From Duganella alba (GTDB lineage Bacteria; Pseudomonadota; Gammaproteobacteria; Burkholderiales; Burkholderiaceae_D), in the NCBI RefSeq assembly GCF_009674495.1, contig NZ_WKJN01000041.1, positions 1-42,906 of the forward strand: 42,906 nt of DNA. The letters are read 5' to 3'. Shown piece by piece: positions 1 to 11,600 of the stretch (the first letter of the stretch is position 1; every line of letters starts with the position of its first letter). The notes beneath the pieces were generated by a model. The model saw only the letters and a list, made by a program, of their open reading frames with translations. It was not told the DNA's origin and made no database searches. The translations under genes were made by a program, and so were the position numbers.

Positions 1-1
1 G

Positions 2-1366
<1,365 letters not shown>

Positions 1367-1369
1367 GGC

Positions 1370-2992
1370 TTACTTCTTCTCGGCCATCGGCGGTTTCACC
1401 GGCGTGAACGACAGGTCGCGGAAGTCGTAGCTGAAGTCCGTCTCGGTGGAGATCGGCGCCATCTTCATGCGCTCGATGCTGCCGTCCGGATTCAGCGCGA
1501 AGGTCACGTAGGCGTCGGCGTTGAAGTTGCGTTCCTTCCAGCGCACGATGAAGGTGTCGTGCTGGAAGTGCTCCAGTTCTCCGCTCAGGTCCGGCGTGCG
1601 CTCGAAACGCAGGATGCGCTTGCCGCCCTCCGCGCGGATGCTGGCCTTGCCGTACCAGGCGTCTTCATACTCGCCGTCGTAGGACGCCAGCGGCAGCGAA
1701 GGCTTGGAGGCGGCCGCGCGCGCGGTGTGCTCCTTGCCCTGGCGTTCCAGCTCTTCCTTGTGCATGGCCGCTTCCTGCTCGGCGTAGACCTTGATCCAGT
1801 CGGTTTTGGTCGGCGCCTCCAGCACCTGGTCCAGGATGGTGTAGTACAGCGACGCCATGGCCGCGCTGTTTTCCGCGTTGGTCAGGATGGCGATGCCGAA
1901 CTTCTTCTCCGGCACCATCAGCACCGTCGAATAGAACCCTTGCAGCGCGCCGCCGTGCATGGCGACCTTGTAGCCCTTGTAGTCGCGCAGCTGGAAGCCC
2001 AGGCCATAGGCCAGGAAGTTCGGCTTGGTCGCCGCCAGCGCCGGCTTCGGATCGCGGATGCGCATCGGCGTCTGCTCGCTCCACAGCTCGGCCGCCTGCT
2101 TGCTGCTGAACAGCTGCTTGCCGTCTTCCATCTTGCCCTGGTTGAGCAGCAGGTTCATCCAGCGCGCGATGTCCTCGGCGTTGGTGTTGATGCCCACCGC
2201 GCCCACCGCGTTCGGCACCGGCATCGGCTTCACCACCGAGATCTTGTCGCGGATCTTGCTGTGCGGCGCCGAGTAGTCGCTGGTGGCCAGCATGTCGGTC
2301 ACGCTGGTCCTGGTGCCGCTCATGCCCAGCGGCGTCAGGATGCGCTCCTGCACCGCCGCGCCCCATGGCTTGCCGGTCTTCTCGGCGATGATCTTGCCGG
2401 CCACGATGTACAGCAGGTTGTCATACGCGTAGCTGGCGCGGAAGCTGGTGGCCGGCTTGACGTAGCGCAGCCGCTCGATGATGTCGTCGGTGCTGAAATT
2501 GGTGCTCGGCCACCACAGCAGGTCGCCGGCGCCCAGGCCCAGGCCGCTGCGGTGCGTCAGCAGGTCGCGCACCGTCATCTGGCCGGTGACGTAGGAGTCG
2601 TACATCTGGAAGCCCGGCAGGTGCCTGGTGACCGGATCATCCCAGGCCAGCTTGCCCTCGTCGACCAGCATCGCCAGCGTGGCGGCGGTGAAGGCCTTGG
2701 AATTGGACGCCACTTCGAACAGCGTCTTGCCGTCCACCGGCGTCGGGTCGCCCAGCTTGCGCACGCCGTAGCCCCTGGCCTCCAGCACCTTGCCGTCGGC
2801 GACGATGGCGATGGCCATGCCCGGCACGTCGAAGGTTTTCAATGCGCGGTTGACGTCATCGCTGAACGACGGCAGCGCGCGGCTGGCGACATCGGCGGTG
2901 GCCGCCGGCGCCGCCATCACGGGCGCGCCGGCCAGCGCGCCCCACACCGCCAGCGTCATCGCGGCGGCGGCAAAAGTACGAACAGTTTTCAT
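1370..2992 (-). CDS. Exported serine hydrolase of the beta-lactamase class C / penicillin-binding-protein-like family
   Basis: A 540-residue protein with a signal peptide (basic start, hydrophobic core, AMA-type cleavage region near 26-30). The S-x-x-K catalytic tetrad S-N-S-K is at 96-99, Y-D-N at 190-192 and H-G-G at 346-348, which are the three active-site motifs of the beta-lactamase/esterase EstB-like family. After about 420 there is an extra beta-rich domain of the DUF3471 type often fused to these hydrolases. Family members are D-aminopeptidases, carboxylesterases or PBP-like enzymes; true beta-lactamase activity is uncommon and should not be assumed. The ATG overlaps the stop of the upstream aminopeptidase gene by four bases, so translation is probably coupled and the two are cotranscribed. 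Together they suggest periplasmic peptide turnover; the substrate is unknown. Confidence 0.9.
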   Translation of the reverse strand: MKTVRTFAAAAMTLAVWGALAGAPVMAAPAATADVASRALPSFSDDVNRALKTFDVPGMAIAIVADGKVLEARGYGVRKLGDPTPVDGKTLFEVASNSKAFTAATLAMLVDEGKLAWDDPVTRHLPGFQMYDSYVTGQMTVRDLLTHRSGLGLGAGDLLWWPSTNFSTDDIIERLRYVKPATSFRASYAYDNLLYIVAGKIIAEKTGKPWGAAVQERILTPLGMSGTRTSVTDMLATSDYSAPHSKIRDKISVVKPMPVPNAVGAVGINTNAEDIARWMNLLLNQGKMEDGKQLFSSKQAAELWSEQTPMRIRDPKPALAATKPNFLAYGLGFQLRDYKGYKVAMHGGALQGFYSTVLMVPEKKFGIAILTNAENSAAMASLYYTILDQVLEAPTKTDWIKVYAEQEAAMHKEELERQGKEHTARAAASKPSLPLASYDGEYEDAWYGKASIRAEGGKRILRFERTPDLSGELEHFQHDTFIVRWKERNFNADAYVTFALNPDGSIERMKMAPISTETDFSYDFRDLSFTPVKPPMAEKK

Positions 2993-4830
2993 TGTTTTTT
3001 AAAGGCTTTGTCGACCGAAGTTTGGGTAACCGGATGATAGTGCGAACGCGCCTTGGCGTACACGCCTTTCGCCCAGTCTTTCTCGTTGGGGTTCTTCAGC
3101 AGCGCGGTGTACAGCGGCACCACGAACTTCTGGCGGCCCACGCTCATCAGGAATTTGTTGAGCGGTTCGCGCACGTTGTAGCCGGCGTGTACCGACGCCA
3201 GGAAGAAGCGGTAGGCGATTTCGTTGTTGCCGGTTTTACCCAGGCCGAAGGTCTGGTCCAGCTCCTGCATCTGCGCGGCGCTGGCCTTGCCGTCGATGTC
3301 GTTCAGGAAGTGCATCCACTCCAGCGCGATCCAGTTCTTGGCCGGCAGGTCGGCGGTCGGCGTTTCGCCTTTCAGCCACGTGGTGCGCAGCGCATCGAGC
3401 GCGGCCAGGCGCGGCGAGGCCGCGTGCTTGGCGGTGGCCGGAATGCCGGGACCATACAGCCATTCATCCAGCTCCGACTGCGACATGATTTCCGGATGGG
3501 CGTCCAGCAGGTTTTTCTTCAGGTAGTCGACAAATTCACCGGTGGTCGCCGACTGGAAGGCATGCTGGTCGAACCAGCCGCGCAGGAAGGGATCGAACAC
3601 GTCGCGGCCGGCGCGCTGTTCCAGCGTGCGCAGCAGCCATGCGCCTTTCGGGTAGACCAGGCCGCCGTCGGTGTAGGTGGCGGAGCTGGTGTCCGGATCG
3701 CGCGAGACCAGGGCCTGCTTGGCCGGCGTGATGTGCGCCAGCGACGCCATCGCTTCTTCCTGCTCCACCTGCAGGTTCATCTCGGCCACTTCTTCGCCGT
3801 ACAGCTTTTCGACGATGCGGGTGGTGACGTAGGTGGTGAAGCCTTCGTTGAGCCAGAAGTGCTTCCACGAGGCGTTGGTGACCAGGTTGCCGGACCAGGA
3901 GTGCGCCAGTTCATGCGCGATCAGGTCGACCAGGCTCTTGTCGCCGGCGATCATGGTTGGCGTGACGAAGGTCAGGCGCGGATTTTCCATGCCGCCGATC
4001 GGGAACGACGGCGGCAGCACGATCATGTCGTAACGCTCCCAGCGATACGGGCCGTACAGGCTTTCGGCGGCGGCGATCATCTTCTCGGTGTCGGCCATTT
4101 CGCTGGCGGCGGCGTCGATGCGCTGCGGCTCGGCGTACACCGCCGAACGCGGACCGACGTTGCGCACGTCGATCTCGCCGATGGCGATCGCCAGCAGGTA
4201 GGATGGAATCGGCTGCGTCATCTTGAACTTCCAGCCGCCGGCGCCGGTGGCCTGCTGGTCGTTCTCGGCGCTCATCACCACGCGCATGCCGGACGGCGCC
4301 TCGATGCGGGCGCTGTAGGTGAAGCGCACCGCCGGCGTGTCCTGCACCGGCGCCCACGAGCGGGCGTTGATTTCCTCCGACTGGCTGAACATGAACGGAC
4401 GCTTGCCGGACATGGTCTGTTCAGGCGTCAGCCATTGCAGCGCGGTGGCCGACGGCGCGGTGCGGTAATAGACGCGCACCTTCTGCGGCTGGAACGGCAG
4501 GGCGATGCGCAGCGCGCGGCCCTTCTCCACGTCCAGCTTGTCGAGCATGAAGGAGACGGCGGTCCAGCGGCCATTGGCGGCCAGCACCTGCACCTTGGCG
4601 ATATTCAGTTCATTGGTGTCGAGCACCAGCGTGCGGGCCGACTTGTCGATCCAGTTCAGCGACAGCTCGGCGTAGCCGGACAGGATCTTGTGGCTGAAGT
4701 CTGCTTTCAGGTCCAGATACAGGTCGGTGGTGCGCACCTGGTCATAACGGGCGTAGCTCAACGGATCGGCATGGGCGGACAGGGACAGGCATGCGGTCAG
4801 CACGAGCGCGGAAATGGTCTTCTTGATCAT
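2989..4830 (-). CDS. Exported M1-family zinc aminopeptidase (leukotriene A4 hydrolase-like)
   Basis: 613 residues with a Sec signal peptide (cleavage after about residue 21, A-H-A). The M1 zinc site is complete: H-E-L-A-H at 306-310 and the third ligand E329 in W-L-N-E-G. The exopeptidase motif that holds the substrate N-terminus is G-G-M-E-N at 279-283. The N-terminal beta domain spans about 25-215, the thermolysin-like domain about 216-450, and a helical C-terminal domain resembling the LTA4H armadillo-like region about 470-610. M1 enzymes remove N-terminal amino acids from peptides. The signal peptide places it in the periplasm or outside the cell. It is the first gene of a two-gene unit with the serine hydrolase. 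No strong Shine-Dalgarno is visible upstream of the ATG. Confidence 0.94.
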   Translation of the reverse strand: MIKKTISALVLTACLSLSAHADPLSYARYDQVRTTDLYLDLKADFSHKILSGYAELSLNWIDKSARTLVLDTNELNIAKVQVLAANGRWTAVSFMLDKLDVEKGRALRIALPFQPQKVRVYYRTAPSATALQWLTPEQTMSGKRPFMFSQSEEINARSWAPVQDTPAVRFTYSARIEAPSGMRVVMSAENDQQATGAGGWKFKMTQPIPSYLLAIAIGEIDVRNVGPRSAVYAEPQRIDAAASEMADTEKMIAAAESLYGPYRWERYDMIVLPPSFPIGGMENPRLTFVTPTMIAGDKSLVDLIAHELAHSWSGNLVTNASWKHFWLNEGFTTYVTTRIVEKLYGEEVAEMNLQVEQEEAMASLAHITPAKQALVSRDPDTSSATYTDGGLVYPKGAWLLRTLEQRAGRDVFDPFLRGWFDQHAFQSATTGEFVDYLKKNLLDAHPEIMSQSELDEWLYGPGIPATAKHAASPRLAALDALRTTWLKGETPTADLPAKNWIALEWMHFLNDIDGKASAAQMQELDQTFGLGKTGNNEIAYRFFLASVHAGYNVREPLNKFLMSVGRQKFVVPLYTALLKNPNEKDWAKGVYAKARSHYHPVTQTSVDKAFKKQ

Positions 4831-4886
4831 GTGGCGGTACTTTCAATGTTATCTTCAGCGCGGAGCAGAATACCATAGGGTTGTTT

Positions 4887-4915
4887 CTGGCATGTGTTGG
4901 CCGCTGTGGTAAAAT
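4887..4915 (+). promoter_or_regulatory. Candidate sigma70 promoter for the riboswitch/exporter transcript
   Basis: CTGGCA at 4887-4892, a 17-base spacer, and TAAAAT at 4910-4915. This would start RNA near 4922, directly before the conserved riboswitch core. The -35 matches four of six consensus bases and the -10 five of six. Placement is the main support. Confidence 0.5.
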
Positions 4916-4924
4916 CCCTGCCGT

Positions 4925-5058
4925 TAGTGGGGAGTAGTCGGCTTGCGCCGCCCCGGCGCAAGAACCTGTGTCAACATAATCGGTCCGCAGACCGTGGCGC
5001 AGGTGGCCGTGCAAACAGCACAGGCTTGGCGAGACCATGATCGAGGTGCGGCCATGAT
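4925..5058 (+). promoter_or_regulatory. yybP-ykoY (manganese) riboswitch aptamer
   Basis: Both hallmark loops are present: GGGGAGTAG at 4929-4937 and GGCGAGACC at 5028-5036. Between them are a perfect 9-bp hairpin (4942-4950 with 4954-4962, loop CCC), a helix pairing CCTGTG at 4965-4970 with CACAGG at 5019-5024, and a nested 5-bp hairpin (4981-4985 with 4990-4994). This is the two-arm layout of the Mn2+-sensing yybP-ykoY class, which controls manganese and other cation exporters including the TMEM165/GDT1 family, which is the gene that follows. The outer helix boundary is estimated. Confidence 0.9.
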
Positions 5059-5101
5059 GGGCCGGAGTCGCGCCTGGGTCATTGGTTAACCGTTCCGGCC
5101 C
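5059..5101 (+). promoter_or_regulatory. Possible expression-platform hairpin of the manganese riboswitch
   Basis: GGGCCGGA at 5059-5066 pairs perfectly with TCCGGCCC at 5094-5101, giving an 8-bp stem that ends 16 bases before the ATG at 5118. No T-run follows, so it is not an intrinsic terminator. Its position suggests control of ribosome access or Rho access, but no clear Shine-Dalgarno is visible between the stem and the start codon. Confidence 0.5.
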
Positions 5102-5117
5102 GCGTACTTCACACATC

Positions 5118-5693
5118 ATGGAAGCTTTCTTCGTCTCTACCGGCATCGTCGCCCTTGCGGAAATCGGCGACAAAACCCAGCTCCTCGCGTTCGTCCTCGC
5201 CGCCAGGTTCCGCCGTCCCCTGCCCATTGTTGCCGCGATCTTCGTCGCCACCATCGCCAACCACGCCTTCGCCGCCGCCATCGGAACCTGGATCACCAGC
5301 CTGATGGGACCGGACCTGCTGCGTTGGGTGCTGGGCGCGTCGTTCCTGGCCATGGCGGCATGGACGCTGATCCCGGACAAGCTGGATGAAGAAGACGCGC
5401 AGCTGGCGAAATACGGCGTGTTCCTCACCACGCTGATCGCCTTCTTCATGGCGGAGATGGGCGACAAGACGCAGGTCGCCACCGTGGCCCTGGCGGCCCG
5501 CTACCACAGCCTGACCGCCGTGGTGTGCGGCACCACGCTGGGCATGATGCTGGCCAACGTGCCGGCGGTCTACTTCGGCGACAGGATCGCCAACCGCGTC
5601 TCGCTCAAGCTGGTGCACGGCATCGCCGCGCTGATCTTCGCGGCGCTGGGCGTGGCCACCTTACTTGGCGCCGGCGCCAGCCTGGGCGTCTGA
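5118..5693 (+). CDS. TMEM165/GDT1 (UPF0016) family cation exporter, probably Mn2+
   Basis: 191 residues and almost entirely membrane helices, with two copies of the family signature E-x-G-D-K-T: E15-I-G-D-K-T20 and E113-M-G-D-K-T118. The internal duplication gives two inverted halves of about three helices each. Bacterial members export Mn2+, and some handle Ca2+. The ATG at 5118 is chosen because the protein then starts with the typical M-E-A-F short head; an in-frame TTG at 5082 lies inside the leader hairpin and is less likely. The upstream yybP-ykoY riboswitch supports manganese as the inducer and substrate. The last 33 bases overlap the end of the convergent glucan synthase gene. Confidence 0.93.
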   Translation: MEAFFVSTGIVALAEIGDKTQLLAFVLAARFRRPLPIVAAIFVATIANHAFAAAIGTWITSLMGPDLLRWVLGASFLAMAAWTLIPDKLDEEDAQLAKYGVFLTTLIAFFMAEMGDKTQVATVALAARYHSLTAVVCGTTLGMMLANVPAVYFGDRIANRVSLKLVHGIAALIFAALGVATLLGAGASLGV

Positions 5694-8600
5694 CGACAAG
5701 GCCGCACCGGAGGCGCGCGGCAGCAGCAGTTCCACCTGGTGGGTGCTGCCGCTGTCGCGCAGCTCCACCATCTGGTCATGCTGCGGCACGCCGTCCACCG
5801 TCAGCAGCGCCGCATCGTCGTCGCCCTGCACCACCCGGATCACATAGCTCGCGCTGGCGTAGCGATACGTCAGCGTGAAGGTGGTCCAGCCTTCCGGCAT
5901 GCGCGGTTCCAGCTTCAGGTGATGCGCGGTGCGCGTCAGCCCCAGCAGCGACTCCAGGATCAGGCGGTACATCCAGCCCGAGGAGCCGGTGTACCAGCTC
6001 CAGCCGCCGCGCCCGATGTGCGGCGCCACCGCGTACACGTCGGCCGTCACCACATACGGCTCCACCTTGTAGATCGCCGTGTCTTCCGGCGTACGGCCGT
6101 GCATGACCGGATTGATCATGCGCGCCAGCTCCCAGGCCCGTTCCGTCTCGCCGAGGCGGGCGAAGGCCATCGCGGTCCAGATGGCGGCGTGGGTGTACTG
6201 GCCGCCGTTCTCGCGCACGCCCGGCACGTAGCCACGGATGTAGCCGGGATTCGGTCCGGCCTTGTCGAACGGCGGGTCGAGCAGCTGGATGATGCCCGAG
6301 TCGCGGCGCACCAGGCGCTGATTGACCTGCTCCATCGCGCCGCGCACCCGCACCGGATCGGCGGAGCCGGACAGCACGCCCCAGCTCTGCGAAATCGAAT
6401 CAATCTGGCATTCCTCGTTGGTGTGCGAACCGAGCGGCGTGCCGTCGTCGAAGTAGGCGCGGCGATACCATTCGCCGTCCCAGGCGTTCTGCTCGACGTT
6501 GGCGGCGATGCGGCGCGCCTGCTCGCGGCACTCGGCGGCGAACTCCGCGTCGTTGCGCAGGTCTGCCACCTCGGCAAAGCGCTTCAGCACTTCGCACAGG
6601 AAGAACGCCAGCCACACGCTCTCGCCCTTGCCGTGCTCGCCCACCTTGTCCATGCCGTCGTTCCAGTCGCAGGAACCGATCAGCGGCAGGCCGTGCTGGC
6701 CGAACCGCAGGCCGTTGCGGATGGCGCGCTGGCAGTGTTCATACAGCGTGCCATGCTCGCTGGAGCGGGCCGGCATGTCGTAGTAGGAATCTTCTTCCTG
6801 CTTGACCGCGCGCCCTTCCAGGTAAGGCGCGGTTTCATCGAGGATGCTCAGGTCGCCGGTTGACGAGACATAGCGCCAGGCGCCCAGCGGCAGCCACAGG
6901 TAATCGTCCGAGCAGTGCGTGCGCACGCCGCGGTCCGACGGTGGATGCCACCAGTGCTGCACGTCGCCTTCCAGGAACTGGTGGGCGGCGCACAGCATCA
7001 ACTGGTCGCGCAGCAGCTGCGGTTGCGTGTGGATGGTGGCCATCGCGTCCTGTAGCTGGTCGCGGAAGCCGAAGGCGCCGCCGGACTGGTAGTAGCCGCT
7101 GCGGGCCCAGATGCGGCAGGCGATGGTCTGGTACATCAGCCAGCCGTTGGCGATGACGTCCAGTTCCGGCTCCGGCGTTTCGATGCGCACGGCGCCCAGG
7201 GTTTTCTCCCACTGCGCGTGGACGGCGGCCAGCGCTTCCTGCGCGGCGCCGGCGCTGCGGTGTTTCTGTACCAGGCTGCTGGCGTCGGCGTTGCGGCGGC
7301 CGGCCACACCCAGCACGAACACGATCTCGCGTTCCTGGCCCGGCAGCAGGTCGAACGGCGCCTGGATCGCGGCGCAGGCATCCAGCCCGGCGCCGATCTT
7401 GCCCGACAGGCGCGAGCGGCGCAGCGCGGCCGGCGCCGCCAGGCTGCCGTTGCGGCCCATGAACTCGGTGCGGTCGCCGGTGACGGTGCGCAGCGCGGCG
7501 TCGCAGTTGAAGAAGGCCACGCGGCCGCTGAACTCCGTGTTGTACGGGTTCTTGGCGAACATGGCGCCGCTGACCGGATCGGTCTCGGTGATGATGTGCA
7601 TGCCCGACTTGGAGCGCATGTCGCCCAGCACCCACTCGACATAGCCGAAGGCCGACAGGCGGCGCTGCACCGCCGAGTCGTTGCGCACTTTCAGCACGGT
7701 GTACTTGATCGGCGCGTCGACCGCGACGAAGGTGGTCATCTCGCTGTGGATGCCGGCCTCCGTGTGTTCGAACACGCTGTAGCCGAAGCCGTGGCGCGTG
7801 ATGTAGGCGCCGTTGCCGCGCGCCGGCAAGGCGGTCGGCGACCAGAACTGGCCGCTCTGCTCATCGCGCAGATAGAACGCCTCGCCGCTGGCATCGCTGA
7901 CCGGGTCGTTGTGCCACGGCGTGATGCGGTATTCGTGCGCGTTCTCGTGCCAGGTATAGGCCTGGCCGCTTTCCGAGATCACGGTGCCGAACTGCGGATT
8001 GGCCAGCACGTTGGACCACGGCGCCGGCGTGCGCTGCGTATCGCTGGTGGTGATGACGTATTCGCGGCCGTCCGGCGTGAAGCCGCCGATGCCGTTTTCC
8101 AGCACCAGGCCGCGCGCCGGATGCGTGACCGGGCCGGCGTCCGCATACTCGCCGCGATTGTCCGCCAGCAGCGGCGGCATGCGCATGGTCGGCGGCGCCG
8201 GACGCTTGATCTGCTCGGACAGCGTGCCGCGCGCATCGCTGATGATGACGCGCGCCACCGACTGCATCAGCACCCGGTCCTCGTTCGGGATCTGATCCAT
8301 CAGGCGCACGAAGATGCCGCCCGGACGGTCGATGGCCTGGGCGTCGATGCCGGAGGCGATCAGGCCCATGATCTGGTCGTGCAGCGCCTGGCGGTAGCCC
8401 GACTGGTCTTCGTACCAGATCACCAGGTCCACCACCAGCCCTTTCAGGCGCCAGTAGGCGTGCGCCTGCACCATCTGGCGCGCCAGTTCGATGTTGGACG
8501 GGTCCTTGATCTGCATCAGCACGATCGGCAGGTCGCCGGAAATCGCATACGCCCACAGGCCGGACTGGCCGCGCTGGTTCTTGATCAGCGTCGAGGCGTC

Positions 8601-11600
8601 GGCGCGCAGGCCGGCGTTCGGGTAGATCACCGAGTTGGCCAGGCGGCCGAACAACTGGCCGTCCGCTTCGCTGGCGTTCAGCTGGCGCAGCACCACCTGG
8701 CTGTGGGTCCACGCCAGTTCGAACACGCGGTCGGCCAGATGGCGGTCCTGGTATTTGTCGATCAGGTGCAGCGCCACGTCGCGCTGCTCGGTCATGCCGG
8801 TGACGATATCCACCGTCGCGAACTGGTCGGGTTTGAGCGTGATGGTGTAGCGGATCGCCACCACCGGATCGAGCACCGAACCTTCGCCGCCGCTGAGCGG
8901 ACCGTCATCCAGCATGGCGCTTGGCGCCGCCATCGTGTTGCCGCGGCCGATGAAGCGCGAGCGGTCGGTTTCGTAGGAAACGTTCACCACCGGTGCGTCG
9001 TGCACCATCATCGAATGCATCATCCACGGCATCACCTCGGTCGCGCCGCGCGGACGGCGCGTGCACAGGATGGCGTTTTCGTCGCGCAGGATTTCGGTCT
9101 GCACGAATAGCTTGCTGAAGGCCGGGTGGGCGTTGTCGGCCGCCGCCGGCGCCATGACCACCTCGGCGTAGCTGGTCACCTCGATGGTGCGCACGCGGTC
9201 GGACTTGTTGGTGATGCGGGTGCGGCGCAATTCGATATCGTCCTCCGGCGACACCACGATTTCGGTGTACAGATCGATGTGACGGTCGCTGCGGCGGAAC
9301 TCGGCGCGGCCTTCGGAGAAGATCACCTCGTGCTTGCGCGGATCGACCAGCGTTGGCTGGAAGGTGGTGGACCAGAACTCGCCGTCGTCCACGTCGCGCA
9401 CGTAGCAGAAGTTGCCCCAGTTGTCGCGGGTGCTGTCTTCGCGCCAGCGCGTCACGGCCAGGTCTTTCCAGCGGCTGTAGCTGCCGCCGGAGTTGGTGAC
9501 CATGACGTGATAGCGGCCGTTCGACAGCAGCTGGGTTTCCGGCACCGGCGTCGAATGCTGGGTCAGCACGCGCATCGGCGCCGACTGGTCCGGCGCGGTG
9601 GTGCGGATGGCCGCCATCTCGGTGGTGTTGGAGTAGAAGGCGCCGGCCTGCGGGCTGCGTTCCTGCAGCACCAGCAGCGTCGATTGCAGCAGCGGATCGG
9701 ACTCGAAGCGGCGCTGCATCGGACGGTCGTGCAGCAGGTAGCTGAGCGACAGGAAGCCCATGCCCTGGTGGTGGACCATGAACGAGCGGATCACCGCCGC
9801 GCTCTGGCCGCGCGGCAGGCGCGATGGCGTGTAGTCGATCGCTTCGTAGAAACCGTAGCGGCCCATATAGCCCAGCTCCGCCATCTTCTGCAGATTGGCG
9901 CACGAGGCTTCCGGCTGCACCATCAGGCCCATCATGCTGGCGTAAGGCGCGATCACCAGATCGTCGGCCAGGCCGCGCTTCAGCCCCAGGCCCGGCACGC
10001 CGAAGGCGCGGTACTGGTAATTCAAACTGGCGTCGACGGTGTTGTAGCCGGATTCGGAAATCCCCCACGGCACGTTGCGCTGCTTGCCGTAGTCGATCTG
10101 CGCGTCGATCACGGAATTGTAGGTCTGGTCCAGCAGCGTGCTTGGATAGTTCGGCATCACCAGCAGCGGCATCAGGTACTCGAACATCGAGCCGCTCCAC
10201 GACAGCAGCACCGGCTTGCCGGCGACGATGCACAGCTGGCGGCCCAGCGCGAACCAGTGCTCCTGCGGCAGCTGGCCCTGGGCGATGGCGACGAAGCTGG
10301 CCAGGCGCACTTCCGACGCCAGCAGATCGTAATAGCTGGCATCCAGGCGGCGGTCGCTGACGTTGTAGCCGATGGCCAGCAGGTTGGTGGTCTGGTTGAA
10401 CAGGAAGCCATACTCCATCTGGGCGAAGGTGCAGGCGCGCTGCGCCAGGTCGGCCAGCGCGCGCATGCGTTCATGCGCGTTGCTGCTGCCCTGCTCGAAC
10501 AGCTCTGCCAGGCGTTGCTGGCGGTCGCGTTCATCCGGCGCCAGGTCGTTGACGGCGATGCCGGCGGTGGCGCGCGCCAGGGCGGCCAGTTCGCGCAGGG
10601 TCGGCATGCGGGTCATGCTGGTGTCGAAGATGGCGTCGTCGGACAGCGCGGCCCATGGCGTCATGGCGGCCAGTTCGTCCAGCGCGGCGCGGCATTGCTG
10701 CACCAGGGCGTCGGCCCAGTGCGCGCCGGCTTCGCTGTGGGCGGCGGCCTGCGGCTGGAATACTTCCGCCGTGGCGCTGACGCGCGTCAGCCAGCCGTGC
10801 AGCTGCTGCAGGTTGCCGGCGTCCGGCGCCGGCGTCAGCGCGGCGATCAGGGTGTCGGCGCTGACCGCCACCGGGGCGGCGCTGCCGGCGGCGCCGGCGT
10901 CGTTCAGCGTTTCTTCCAGCACGCGTGCGGTGGTGACGATGCCGTCGACGATCTGCGGACCGATCACCGGTTCGTCATACAGGCCGGTCAGGCCGGGCTG
11001 CAAGGTCAGCAAGTGACCGGCCAGGTTGCCGCTGTCCACCGTCGAGACATACATCGGGTGCAGCGGCTTGAGGGTAATCGTGTCGTACCAGTTATAGAAG
11101 TGGCCTTGATGGCGTTCCAGTTGGTCCATGCTGTTGAGCGTATTGGTGGTGCGTTCCATCAGCTGGCCGACGGTGATGTAGCCGAAGTCGGTCGCGGTCA
11201 GGTTGGCCAGCAGCGCCATGCCGATATTGGTCGGCGAGGTGCGGTGCGCCACCACCTGCACCGGATGCTCCTGCATATTATCCGGCGGCAGCCAGTTGTC
11301 TTCCTGGTTGACGAAGCGTTCGAAGTAGGCCCAGGTGCGGCGCGCCAGTTTATTCAGGAACTGGTTCTGCTCCGGCGTCAGCTGCGCATGCTTGCGTTCG
11401 ATCGGACGGCTGATCCAGTCGGCGATGGCGGGCGACACCAGCCACGCCAGCAGGAACAGCGCGGCGGCCGGCAGGCTGCCGGGACGCCAGCCCAGCAAGG
11501 CGCCGCCGATGAACAGCGCCAGCACCGGCGCGAACCACATGGTGCGCCAGGTACTGACGGTGCCGTCGGCCTGGCGCGCCAGTGCCGAAGCGCGCCATTC

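Noticed and set aside
1370..2992. True beta-lactamase resistance gene
   Set aside because: The motifs are shared by esterases and peptidases of the family, the protein is much longer than AmpC and has a DUF3471-type tail, and no AmpR-like regulator is nearby.
5082..5117. Earlier TTG start for the manganese exporter
   Set aside because: It lies inside the leader hairpin and adds a polar head not seen in the family; the ATG at 5118 gives the standard N-terminus.
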